Positions 49,568-60,939 of a DNA stretch of 64,000 nt are shown here, piece by piece. The position numbers and the translations under genes were made by a program. Source of the stretch: Oxytricha trifallax (Eukaryota > Ciliophora > Spirotrichea > Sporadotrichida > Oxytrichidae); contig ARYC01002106.1 of assembly GCA_000711775.1 (NCBI GenBank), positions 28,713 to 92,712 on the forward strand, read 5' to 3'. The notes under the pieces were generated by a model, which was not told the DNA's origin, did not search any database, and was given only the letters and a program-made list of their open reading frames with translations. Every line of letters begins with the position of its first letter. Positions within the stretch are counted from its first letter, which is position 1.

Positions 49568-49721
49568 CTACGAATCTCCCAAGCCTACTAGCCTTTTCCT
49601 CTCTGCCCAGAGCCTTTTCCTCTATCTTGCTGTGCTGGACGCTAATGCGGATTCCTCAACTATGCCAAGGATTTCATTTAAGATGGAGTGCTCTTACTAA
49701 TGGGGGAGAGGAGGAATCTTG

Positions 49722-50027
49722 ATGTAGTGTACACTGCGCGCTGCGCTCGTTGGCGTCTCAACCAATGGGGTTCCCATCCACTCTGGCACTTCAGAGCTCT
49801 TATACGACTTCTTCGCACCAAAGGGAACTGGCTCAGATGCCAAGAGAGTTGAAGTTGATCTATGTTTAGGAAGCAGTGAATTTAAGACTTTCTATCACTA
49901 TTACTCTTTCAGTCCCTGCGCTTATACCAACAGTCTCAGCGCAAATGGAGTTGCTACATCATGCTCTTCTAACTCACAATGCACCAAGGACTACTTGATC
50001 TGCACATCCATCAAAGGGCAGTACTGA
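49722..50027 (+). pseudogene. YHYH-domain protein, right copy, truncated
   Basis: ATG 49722 gives M-Q(TAG)-CTLRAALVGVSTNGV, then SGTSELLYDFFAPKGTGSD, then FYHYYSFSPCAYTNSLSA and CSSNSQCTKDYLI. At 49998 homology with the left copy stops, and the frame closes at TGA 50025-50027. The C-terminal half (Gly-Ile-Ala-X-Asp-Gly box and Cys-Asn-Gly box) is missing and replaced by the sequence of another gene that faces it on the minus strand. The first YHYH box is intact, but the domain cannot be complete. Confidence 0.75.
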
Positions 50028-50124
50028 GGGCGAGTGATTCGTTTGCGTGAATTCCATTTAGAGTGAAGAGAACATGTGCTTGTTAATCGTAGTCTGTTTG
50101 ATTTAGTTTTAACGTGTATATTAA

Positions 50125-50555
50125 ATAGGGCCCCCACCTCTGACCTTGGGCACGCCCTTCAACTACTCTGATTGCTTCTTATCACCAAGCGCAGGATCTA
50201 AGGCTCCTATAGGGTCCCCTTCTTTCTCGATTGGTGTCCTTAATGCAAGCTCAAGGCTCTGCTTCCCAGCATGGCGCTCGATCTCCTTCGAAATGTGGAC
50301 CCAGTGGTGATTGACGGTGTGTGCGTTGAAGAGGGTCTTCAGGATCTCCACGAAGCTCTGATTGGGGTGCTCTCTGAGGGAGATGCTTTACAGCAGACAT
50401 GCAATCTTCGGGGCCAGCTCCCACCAGCTCATCAAGGGCTCTTCGCCCAGCTCAAGGTCCATGCCCGGCGGCAGCACGGAGGGCGACAGCTGCACCGAGG
50501 GCGAGGTCAGAGGCGGCTCGTAGTGGTCATGCATGTAGGGCTAGGTCGAAGCCAT
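50125..50555 (-). CDS. GC-rich unknown gene replacing the YHYH C-terminus
   Basis: ATG 50555 starts MASTQPYMHDHYEPPLTSPS (TAG as Gln at residue 5), then VQLSPSVLPPGMDLELGEEP, LMSWWELAPKIACLLQSISL (TAA as Gln), REHPNQSFVEILKTLFNAHT, VNHHWVHISKEIERHAGK. Coding composition persists to about 50125, where the DNA turns AT-rich. The product looks soluble: a Pro-rich start, then two or three helices. It is convergent with the truncated YHYH copy. No domain was recognised. It may be one MDS of a longer gene, since no TGA closes it within the GC-rich part. Confidence 0.6.
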
Positions 50556-50636
50556 TAGGTCTCAGTACAACAGCTAGAATGAATAATTTTTAAGTCTGAT
50601 CAATAATATTAAAAGTCTTAAATACTCAATTTTAAA

Positions 50637-50724
50637 ATTTGGTAGCTAGTCATTTATCAACAAGGGTACTAATATATATATATATATATAAGAGCTTCCA
50701 TCACAAATCAACAAGCTACCAAAT
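50637..50724. mobile_element. 88-bp hairpin MITE with central TA run, right copy
   Basis: Ends ATTTGGTAGCTAGTCAT and AACAAGCTACCAAAT form the stem around a TA run (about 50671-50691). It is the mirrored counterpart of 40743-40830 and has the same length. Confidence 0.75.
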
Positions 50725-50786
50725 ATTTATAATAATTAATTAAAGATTCAAATTTAAATTTAATTTCTACAACCACCTTATCTCAT

Positions 50787-50802
50787 GGGGTTTTGGGGTT
50801 TT
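50787..50802 (+). other. Telomere-like GGGGTTTTGGGGTTTT block
   Basis: Two perfect G4T4 units, the telomere repeat of hypotrich ciliates. In a germline chromosome such a block can be the end of a telomere-bearing transposon (TBE type) or a trace of telomeric DNA capture. No matching block was found elsewhere in the window, so the partner end is missing. Confidence 0.7.
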
Positions 50803-51048
50803 ATATAATAAAACTCTTGGCAGTTTCAATGAAGTTATATTATTTAAGGAGACCACCAAATCATCCATGGCTATAATTTCAGCTATGTAAAAGCAATCAA
50901 AATTGAATTGTATACACATGTCTCAAGCTAGGTAATTAATGATGCAAATAATTAAGGCTGTAATGAATGAAGAGTGATAGCAAAAAGAAAGACATTTATA
51001 TCTTGCATCTGGCTAGATGAAGTACATAATTAGTTAATTATGCTAAAA

Positions 51049-51131
51049 TAGCAGAGGATTATGTGACCTCGATAAGGGCAGTTTAACTTTGACTAGAAAG
51101 CATGAAATTTTTATTTTATAAGGGAATTTTC
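51049..51131 (-). repeat. Dispersed repeat shared (inverted) with 12519-12602
   Basis: Near-identical to the reverse complement of 12519-12602, including GACCTCGATAAGGGCAGTTT and GACTAGAAAGCATGAAATTT. Flanks do not match. Confidence 0.8.
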
Positions 51132-51487
51132 TCCTCTAGTTATTAACATTGAGTTGCTTATAGGCCCTCGTTTTATGTTTAAATATTAATAGTAAATAAA
51201 AATTAACTTTTTCTTAAAGAACTTTAATGCCCAAAATTTCAAATAATTTTTGAAAGGTGGAGATATTAAACTACAGGTTAAAATATTAATATATTTTTTT
51301 TGGTACATGCATACTTCAGAATTTATACAAAAAAACTTCGAATTAAATAAAGAGTAGTGGCCAGTTACTATGAAATATAATCAAAATTTGTGATTAATAT
51401 AAAATGAAAATTAATAGTTATAAAATAAACCTAGGATAGTATTCTTGAAGCAGCTATTCATTCACAAAAACTCGTAAATCACAAATA

Positions 51488-51697
51488 ACATATCTGAAAG
51501 TTTTTATATTTCAGACAAACTTATCAGAAGGAGCTGCGACGACTGTAGAACGAATACTAATAAAACTTTAAAAATATGCGAACAAAAAATATAGGTTTTG
51601 CCAGATGGAGAAAAATAAGTTGGAGAATGGAGAGAAGACATGGCAGTTTTTGGATTCAGTTTTAATTCCACTTATTACTAATATTTATAAGTTTAAA
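51488..51697 (+). CDS. Coding island, unknown protein (possible MDS)
   Basis: The plus strand reads LKVFIFQTNLSEGAATTVER, then ILIKLQKYANKKYRFCQMEK, then NKLENGEKTWQFLDSVLIPL, with TAA as Gln once. GC rises over 51510-51660. It has no start or stop of its own. The residue mix is convincing but the domain is unknown. Confidence 0.35.
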
Positions 51698-51699
51698 TT

Positions 51700-53150
51700 G
51701 ATTTCATTTTAATTTAAAGTCTTCCGCTTATATTTCATGAATTTTTTAAATATTCTTATCAGGTCCTCCATCCACTTTAACCACTAGGATTTTTAACAAG
51801 TTATTATACTATAAAAACTTGATAGTGACATCCCTCATTGGCTTGTTTATCATTAATATAGTAGTATTAGCTAAAATATAGCTATAATGATGATGATTAT
51901 TAAAGCGACAAAAACAAAACTTATTATGGTCATTTTTCACATTTCTTTTACCAAACAAATCCTTTTATACCTCATAATTCCAGAGATAATCAAATTTAAC
52001 AGGCAATTGGTTTGAACGGTGCCCAACAAAACTAGATATCTTGGTAGCATAGTTAGGCACTCTCAAGTAGAGTTTGATCTGTTGACTAGTCAAAAGGAGA
52101 TAAATTGATAATTGCTTATTGTATAAATGAACCATAGCCAAGGAATGACCTATCTTTTTTAAGAATCATAAATTTTGATTTTATACTAACCTTCTTTAAA
52201 CATTAATTATACACTAGTTCTTACATTATTCTTAGTTATGCTTTTATTTCTCTGCAACTCTTATCTTTGGGATCTATTAATGAATTTATTTTGAATAATG
52301 TTTTAATAATATTGTACAAACTTCATTAACAAATCTAGACTATAAATCCTTTTATTACTTTGGCAGTTTAATTTTAAAATATTAATAATAATTTAAATTA
52401 ATAATATTTCCAAAATAATGGTTTTATACTTTATTTATTTGATATTTCAGAATTTGTTGATGTTAACTAATTTAGTTGAAGTTGTTGATGAAGATGTACG
52501 TAGAGTATTTAATGAATTGTTTAAATCACATGGATTATATTCAAAGTTATTTTATAGTAAGACATAAGTATTATGAATACTGATGATAAAAATATGATAA
52601 AAAAAGTAAAATCTCTTAATTAATCATAACAATCAATATTTTAAAACAGTTAAATTAAATTCTAATTTTAAATTAAAATTTAAATAACTAAACATAACCT
52701 AATGGATTAATAAACTGATTTTTTGAATAAATCTCTTAAAGAATATATAAATTCTATTAGCATAAAGGATTCAATGAACTTAAAGTTATTTACTTAACTA
52801 AAAGGCTCATTAAATTTAGTCTTTAAACTAAAAAAAATTAATTTTTAAATTTAGCTATTATTAATAAAATTGAAATATATTATAGAAATTTTAACGCTCT
52901 AAACAATAATAGTTGCCTATTTGACTAAATTGATCTCTAATTATGATTTTCTTTGAACCTTGACTTTAAAAAGTTTATATTAAGGTAAATAATAGAAGTG
53001 CAGGTGAACTAAGTCTCCACTTTTTTATCGATTAATTATTAGATGATGATATTTGTTACTTATAGTTAAATATATTTCTTTATCATAATTTTGGTAGCCA
53101 GACAGATATTTAATAGTTATGCTTTCAATTTTCATTACTTTCTTCATAAT
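51700..53150. other. AT-rich DNA, nothing recognised
   Basis: A patch at 52010-52140 has somewhat higher GC without an interpretable frame. The rest is AT-rich and featureless. Confidence 0.4.
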
Positions 53151-53159
53151 CACTTAGGT

Positions 53160-54480
53160 CAAGAAATACTGTTCTTTATTTCCCCCCTATTTATTGGATT
53201 TTATTCATCTAGAATATATAGTTTTCATCTTCAATTTCAAGGTCTATATATATAGGTTCCCAATATTCTTCTATTTATTAGAAAAAATTGTCACTTATGT
53301 CCTAGATTCAGATAAGTTTCAGATATTATATATGTCTTTATCTGAAAGTTTGAAACTTCAATGCTGTCCTTCTTTACAGATTTAGGACTAATTCTACCTC
53401 TATCTTCATCGTCTGCTTATCATTATCTTGTTCGCCATGTGATCCGTCACTATGACATTGCTAATCATAGTTATCAGTATTCTTACTGTCTTTTCTTTCT
53501 AGTTCTCCATAGATTTTTATCTAATATGCTAGGATTATAATTCATTTATAGGTTATAGGGGTTTAATTGATTTTTTAACTTGATATTTTGCATTTTTCCT
53601 TACTATTCGTATAAATAATGTAAGTAAATTCATATTTAGTAAAGTTTCCCTTATGATCTTCATTTTTAACTCTATTTATTTCATATCACGAACTGTTTAT
53701 TTGAGTTCATATTTGTCTCTATTGAACCCAAATTTAATCTTCACTTTTACTTCCAATTATTTATTTTGTATAAAATAGTTTGATCACCATTCTTATGATG
53801 ACTGCCTTGAACTCAGGTGAGGTATCTCTTATTATGCCATGATTTGTCAAATTACCTGTCTAGTAATTGTATGCTAATCATTTTTGGTTGTTTTGCAAGT
53901 ATGAGTTACAGCTATGATTATGTTGAATAAATACTCATATCATATCTTGCTTCTTCATTTAGGTTTATTATTTAAATAAATAAAATTCTAGACCTATTTA
54001 AATCTTATTAATTAACGGTTTTCTGAAGAGCATTTAATTGATTTCAGAATTATTTATTGTTTATCAAAGCTTTGAAAGGCTCACTTTTATGGGAAACATC
54101 AGTTTTATGTTTTTTATTTCACTAAATTATCTAATAACGCTTCAAAGTAGTTATATCCTCATGCCTTTCCTTAACATTACCATGAGTTTCTTGCCTAGTG
54201 TGTATTGTTATGTTTTAATATTCACTCATTTATTGTGCTATCTAGTTCTGGGAATCTTACCTTTTACATGGCATCTTTGAGAATGCCCTAAAATCTTATC
54301 AATTTTATGATTTCAGGTCTATCTCTGTATATTCTATTCCATTCTTAAGTTGGTTTAAGGAATTTATAAATATTTTCGTAGATATTAATTTAAGACGTTT
54401 GTGTTGGTTAAACTCCTTCCTATTAATATTGCTTAATCTCCATTAATCTTATCTTTGATTAATTTTTCATTGAAATTTTA
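53160..54480 (-). mobile_element. T-rich LINE-like remnant, minus strand
   Basis: The minus strand holds a frame of about 115 codons ending in a TGA near 53411. It uses several TAA/TAG as Gln (LEVKVKIKFGFNRDKYELKQ; MKIIRETLLNMNLLTLFIRI; SNVIVTDHMANKIMISRR). Composition matches the other LINE frames. No tail block or RT motif was found. Confidence 0.35.
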
Positions 54481-54490
54481 AACTGTATTT

Positions 54491-54664
54491 ATGACATTGA
54501 CTGTTGAAAAGGTCGATGCCAAGCATGTTAACTTCGCTGCTTGTCATCAAATCTTAACAAACACTTATCAAAGGATGTTCCAGGGAATCGGATCAAAATA
54601 AGGTTGCGCAAAATATTTAATGAACAATTTCAGGACTAGATGGCTTGTCTTAGGCTTTCCATGA
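54491..54664 (+). CDS. Coding island, 57-residue frame, unknown (possible MDS)
   Basis: ATG 54491 to TGA 54662-54664: MTLTVEKVDAKHVNFAACHQ, ILTNTYQRMFQGIGSKQGCA (one TAA as Gln), KYLMNNFRTRWLVLGFP. It stands out from the AT-rich, T-skewed flanks by GC content and by strand. The upstream frame is open without Met. It is either a tiny gene or one segment of a larger one. Confidence 0.45.
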
Positions 54665-55186
54665 ATTTGTCAAATACATAATATTTCGAAATCTACCAGG
54701 CCTATCTTCATATCTCGTTATCTTAACAACTTTCAAAAGCTATTATTAATATAAAGAAATGTTTAATCTTAATTTATAAATTATAAATAACCTCTTATTC
54801 TATTCTTTGATTTTATTTTGACAGTTATCCTATTTAAATTTTTATTATTTTCTATTATTAACACTTACAAAATGAATTAGGGAAATTTAAACATATTTAA
54901 GAATACTAAACAGAGATATTTATTATTGCATATAGTTAAAACTATGCTATTAATTAATTCAAACCCTAATTGCACAACAAGGATCTATATTTTGAGATTT
55001 AATTGTATATTATGAAGATGAAAAATATTAATTACATAATTTATTGAATCATTTTTTTTTAAGTGTTATTAATTATTTTGATAAAAACTATATCAATAAA
55101 CTTTAATTTTCGCATAAAGTAAATATTTATGAATTTATAAATGGACCAAGGTCAATTAAAGATTCAGTATTATAATAGAATATAAA

Positions 55187-56790
55187 CAAGAATAATAATG
55201 TGATCACATTGATGTATCTAATGTCCCCGATTTTAAATACATATGTTAATAAGTTAGGTTTAAAGTCCTTTCTAATTGTTTGAACTCTGATCTTCCGTAA
55301 ACTTTTCTAGTTTTTTTAGGATATATAGTTTTCCCTGTTTCTTCCATCTTGAAGTTCCTTTAGAGAATTTGCTATTAGTGACTTCTTTTGTTATACGAGT
55401 TGATCATAAATAAATCTACCTCTTTACCTTATTAAACTTTAATTCAATATTACGTGCATTGTTAGATGTGAGTAAATTTCTTGTTTTTAGATGGCCATAT
55501 CCATATCTTCAAGCATCAATATAAAATACAATTAAGGTGTTATTCAGTGTAAAATTAATAACTTAAAATTAATTTCTGTTTCTTCCTCAATATGAAATTG
55601 TTTTTAATTCTTTCATTCTTGACAATCAAGTTTATGCTAATATTTGAATTTAATTTAGTACCACTTTAATTGTTGTTCAGCCTGCAAAATTATGCTCTTA
55701 ATTATCTTACTAAAACTACCATTTGTTAATAGATGTAACTATGACTTTTATTAGAAATAACTATTAAAGCTTATGATTGGGGATATATATATATTCAAAT
55801 GTCTCTATGCTTGATTTTAATTATTGGTTAAACTATTCAGATGTAAGTAAACAGTTCATTGATTTTTTTGTGTGATACCTCAAATAGTTTGCTTGTTTTA
55901 CTTTCTTAGTTTATGTGTCAATTTGAGTACGACTAATTCTTCTATATTTAAATCCTGTTTAAATACCTAAATAAGGTTTTTATTGTCTTTTTGGGTTCTC
56001 TAGAAGTAAGCTCTTTGGAAGTTATTGTTTAAGTACCTATTTATATACTATTTTTGAGTGTTTTTATAGATAAATTTGCTGCCATGAAGATAGACTCCTG
56101 TATTACTAAGAGTATTTAATACAGAAACCTTAGGAATAGAGTAACAACTCAAATCTCACTTCTCTGAAGTGTTCCTCAAATGGCTATACACTCTTGGTGT
56201 TCTGTCTTTATAGGTTAATTATACGCTTAAACTATAATATCATGAAAAAGTATTACTCTACATGTGATTAGTAGGCATTCAGACACTTAACTTAAGAGTT
56301 TATAGTGCGCTTTCTATGAAAATGTTAAGTTCTCGCCAATTACTTGGTTGGTAGTATCTTTACATTTTATACAAGGGCATACAAATTTATTTCTTTCAAG
56401 TTAACATCGTCTATAACCTTTTTGATATTAAGCATCGAATCTGTTTTATTCTTCATGATTTTTTGAAGTTAATAACATCTCATATATTCAACATCTCATA
56501 TATTCTCTTTATAACTTGATATTCTCAAATAAAGTATTTGATAAAAGTGGGATAGGTTTTTACTCTAATTATAACCATAATTTTAGATTTAGAAATACTA
56601 GAAATACTTTATTTGTTTTGATTTTCTCTTATTTTTTTATATAAAAACCACTGACTTGTAAGAAGAATTGATTAATATCCTTCTTGTACTTAAGCGTAAG
56701 CTGTTTAAAGCATAATATTATTTTACTGCTTATTTATTGGCATCTTTTTTATTATATCATTAAGTTAATAATAGTATATTATAATCAATT
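55187..56790 (-). mobile_element. LINE remnant with 3' tail, minus strand
   Basis: The 3' end at 55187-55290 carries the tail block in reverse (AATAATAATGTGATCACATT, ATGTCCCCG, AAAGTCCTTTCTAATT). The T-rich plus strand upstream fits a decayed ORF on the minus strand. No domain was recognised. Confidence 0.45.
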
Positions 56791-56796
56791 ATAAAA

Positions 56797-58850
56797 TAAT
56801 AAAAATAATAATCATGAATCCATATTAAAAGCTCAGAGACCTTAGGATCTTATATTTGTTAATATATAAGGACCAAATCCTTTAATCATCTTAAATAGTC
56901 GGGTCTATTATAGACTTTTTTGTATAATTACTACCTCTTCACTTATGTTTACATTTATTTAAGTCTTTCCAATATCTTGCATTTGATACTTTCTCTCTGT
57001 TTCAATTTTAAATATAAATATCTGTATCTGCAGTTTTTTTTATTATTTAAATAGGATTTTAAGTGTACTACCAACTTATTAACTATTTAAGTTACTTTTA
57101 AATATTAAAAATTAAAGGTTTAGGAAAATTTAATTATTAAGCAATTAATATCAATATCTTATTTCGTTAGCATATATAGTAATAAGTTATTATCTCTGAT
57201 ACTATCTATGTCAAAGTTTATTTTAGTAAAATCTGTTTTTTCTAGAAGGAATTATTAATATCACTCTTACTCTTCATTTGTTAAATTATACCAGTATTTG
57301 CCTTTAAGTTTCTAATAGTACCATTTAATTAGGATTTGTTTTGCAGTGCGCTATCTCTATTATTTATTCAGGATCTTCAACTTTTTCAGTATTTTTTTCA
57401 TATATGTTTTCATATATTGTTCTTATATCTTGTAATCAACTTAATATGTCTTAAGAACCTTATTCATGTTTACTCTAACCTAATTGTTGTACTGATATGA
57501 GTTGAGAATACAGGTTAAACTTTTCTGATGTAATACTCCACAAATCTTTATCTGGTTTACTTATGGAATAGTAGTGGTACCAATCATCTCAACGCCTTCT
57601 GATGATTTAACAAAAGCTGAGATTTCTTGTTGTCTACCAGATTATTTAATCTTTTCTTGTTCATTTAACGGTGAGTCCATCTTATCTTCAGTATTTTAAT
57701 TTAGCTTTACAATATATTACAACCTTTTTTAGTTATTTACATTTTCATATTTGGGTATTTAAAAGTGAACTAAACTATTCAAGAATATAAGCAAATATCT
57801 CTTCTTTAAAATGAATATTTAAGTCTCTTTTGTTTAAAACTTTAAAGTCATTTCATCTTTGTAATTTATGAGCTAAGTTGATTCATAAGTGTTGAGTTTC
57901 AATAATATAACAAACAATAATTTTGTGTGAGATTGTAAAGTATTTAGACATTTGAAGTATATTAAATTAACTTTCTCTTATTGGAAAGTGTATGCTGAGT
58001 ATAAGGTTTTAATCATTTTACATTTTTAACATAGAGTAAAGTATGTTTTTTCAAACTTACATTTGTACTAGTAAAATTATTCTAGCCAATATAGAATCTG
58101 CTTATTATAAGAGGAATGAAGTCCATTTTAAATGATTTGATATGAATCTTATAACTTCAAAATGCTTATGAAGTGGGACTTGTTTGACTAGATTCTTTTT
58201 CATTTCTCTAGTAACTCTGAATAAAGATTTTAATTTAACCTTTTATTTTCAGATTAATCACTCTGGCCCGCTTCTATCTTTTATTGTTTAACTTACTTTT
58301 AAAGGCTAGGAATTGTTTATATTTATTTGTTCTCTTTTTAACGTTAAGTTTCTAGTTAACCAATTATTTAAATTAAACATTCCCTGTTATAATTATATTA
58401 ATAATTATATTAATAATAATTGTTCACAATGTTGTGTGTAGGACTTATATCTGTTTTTAAATTTAATAAGAGTAGGCATGTACCCTATTCATATGCTAAT
58501 TAAGCATGTCACCTATCTTTTATATTTTCCTAATTGTCACTATGATTGTCTTTTATTCAAAACTAAATTCTTCGATAATACTTTCTTTCGCTTTAATGCT
58601 ACTTGATCTGTACTAGGTATACTCTTTCTTTGTAAATGTTTTGTGTTTATGCAATAATAGTTTCATTAATGAAGTAAAGAATTCGCATTCTTCATAAACT
58701 GTTAAGTAAAATTAATGTTCACCAAAGAACTCCTTTAACTTATTTGATTTAAATGAGGATTATAAAGGCGTTTCCATCCACTTTCTGAAATCACTTAATA
58801 TATTTTATTCTTAGATTCTCCTTTACTTATTTTCCTTGGTCTATTAATTA
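56797..58850 (-). mobile_element. Second LINE remnant with 3' tail, minus strand
   Basis: The 3' end at 56797-56890 has AATAATAAT, CTCAGAGACCTTAGGATC, GTTAATATATAAGGACCAAA, matching the reverse complement of the 4.8-kb tail. It lies directly upstream, in minus orientation, of the 55.2-kb copy, so the two are tandem. The body is AT-rich and decayed. Confidence 0.45.
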
Positions 58851-58859
58851 AACAATTAG

Positions 58860-60320
58860 GTCACTAATACGAATGTATTTTTGTTTTTATTTAAAATTAA
58901 TTTAAAATTATAAAATTGTAAAAGATTAAAGCGTTATTATTAGCCAATATCTAATGTGGTTGAGGGACTGATTGGAATATTTGAGTTGGAGTTTAATGAA
59001 CCATCATTCTTAGACTGATTTTATTCTTTTTATCTTTATCCTTAAAAGCTTAGGTTGTTTAATTAGTAATATATTCTTCACCTTTATTCTTATTTAATTT
59101 ATAATTTAAATTTAAATTGTTGTTATTAAATATATTAATTATGCTTCATAAATATATATAAACTTCACCTTATTTTAAATTTGGATATTTCTCAAATATT
59201 TTCTAATAAATATTGAATAGGAGTAATTCTCTTTGGGATCTTTGTAGAGTATTTGTGACAAATTTAAAATTCTAGTTACATAATAAATAATGATATGGGT
59301 AATAAGTAGGTAGGTTTAGATATTCTTAATTAAGTAATAACTTTCCCAAGATTCTCATAGAGTTTAAAGACCACTTTATTGTGAAATTTGCTAATAGTTT
59401 CACTTCCTAATTTACTTGTTAATTATATGAATGATATTGTGTGGTTGATGATAAATGTTAATAATTGGGTTGATAGCTTTGCTCATATAAGGGAATATTT
59501 CATATACAGCACACATTTCCCAGTACATTATTTAGCATTATTTGATAAAGTCATTGTTTAATTGAATAGACAGTAAACTTTTAAAGTGAACTGACTTTGT
59601 CCCCACTAGATTGATAAGCGACTGTTAAGAATGTAAATAGTTATAATTGTATTTTTAGCAAAAATGAAAAGATGTTCCAGGTGCATTCAATGATAGTTCA
59701 ATGGTAGGTTTGAAAAGAACAGAAAGAATAACTACTTTACTTTATAGATAAGTATTATACTTTACTATAATAACCATTCGGTACAGTATCCTTGTAAGTT
59801 TTAATTCTTTTGCTATTATTTGGAATACTTTTCAGACTGAGGCTACTGAATGTGGGAACAGATTTGTATTATCGAGAACGGTATGATTGACCTATTATAA
59901 TCAGTGTTTTTCTAAAAAAAATTTTAGTAAATAATTAATATAAATTAATATGCGATGTCATCAATAAAATATCTCCTTGACCGTATTATAATATTATAAT
60001 ATTTACTACGAAATTATCTTGTAGTTTTATGTATATAATACAGATAATAGTTTAAATTTATTGTCATTTTAAATGTTATATTCGTATAATATTATGTTTT
60101 ATGTAAATAAAACTGAAATGTATTTATAGAAAGACCAATCAAGAATTGATTTTTTTTAAATTAAAAACGATATACATATATTTATTACTAGTGAAAGATC
60201 AAATTAATAAATTTATTTTTATAAATTATATTCCCATTAATATCTATTTATAATAAAACAAGGGAGTAGTATGAGCATTTCATCAACTAACAGTTACAAG
60301 ACTCCATTGGTTTCAATTCA
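58860..60320. other. AT-rich DNA with one weak coding-like patch
   Basis: About 59673-59888 plus reads VPGAFNDSSMVGLKRTERIT and later TEATECGNRFVLSRTV before a TGA, with a small GC rise. This is too weak to call. The rest is featureless. Confidence 0.35.
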
Positions 60321-60327
60321 GACATGA

Positions 60328-60807
60328 ACAATCAGACTTAACCAGCCGGTTGTGGACAACTTAAACATATTTACTCCTTAGTTTGCTTTAAACCAACAAC
60401 AAGCTCTTTTTATTGTAAACAAGTCGACTAATAGAGAATGCTTAGTTCCTCAACTAGATTATGACAGCCGTAGCATCTTAAATTGACCAACTCAGATTTA
60501 TCAGCAATGTCTGAAGACTCAAGATATGCATTTATAGTGGCATAAGGATATCTAAATATCTAATTTGAAGGATTTATCACTAGTAAACTTCCCCATTCTG
60601 TGTTAAATATTTAAGTAATATATTAAATTATATAATCAATATAATACATATGAATTAGAAGATTACCTCAAATGGAATAGTGATGGGAAATAAATTAAAA
60701 GTGAGGATTGGTACTCAAACGAATCATCAGGCAAGACCTTTCAATTACTCATATCACTCAAAAGTGAAAACACACGCATCGCTTTATCTCTTCAATAGAA
60801 ACACTGA
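60328..60807 (+). CDS. Coding region, unknown protein, one in-frame TGA
   Basis: The frame after TGA 60325 reads RLNQPVVDNLNIFTPQFALN, then QQQALFIVNKSTNRECLVPQ, LDYDSRSILN and a TGA at 60484-60486. The same frame goes on with PTQIYQQCLKTQDMHLQWHK, DIQISNLKDLSLVNFPILC, an AT-rich middle (60600-60655), then DYLKWNSDGKQIKSEDWYSN and SGKTFQLLISLKSENTRIAL to a TGA at 60805-60807. Many TAA/TAG are read as Gln. The AT-rich middle could be an eliminated sequence that happens to keep the frame. I do not recognise the family. Confidence 0.45.
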
Positions 60808-60939
60808 ACTAAAATCAACTTAAGCATTATCTATTAAACAAATAAGTATCTTTTAAGTATTCAATATAATATTTACTCAATATATTAAATTACAGCATTA
60901 ACCATGACAATCACTAAGATACAACTTAGGAACAGTTGA

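Noticed and set aside
50271-50593. Two plus-strand frames of 95 and 64 residues in GC-rich DNA
   Set aside because: They are antisense to the minus-strand ORF from 50555, which has regular codon use, a clear start and Gln-code TAA/TAG codons.
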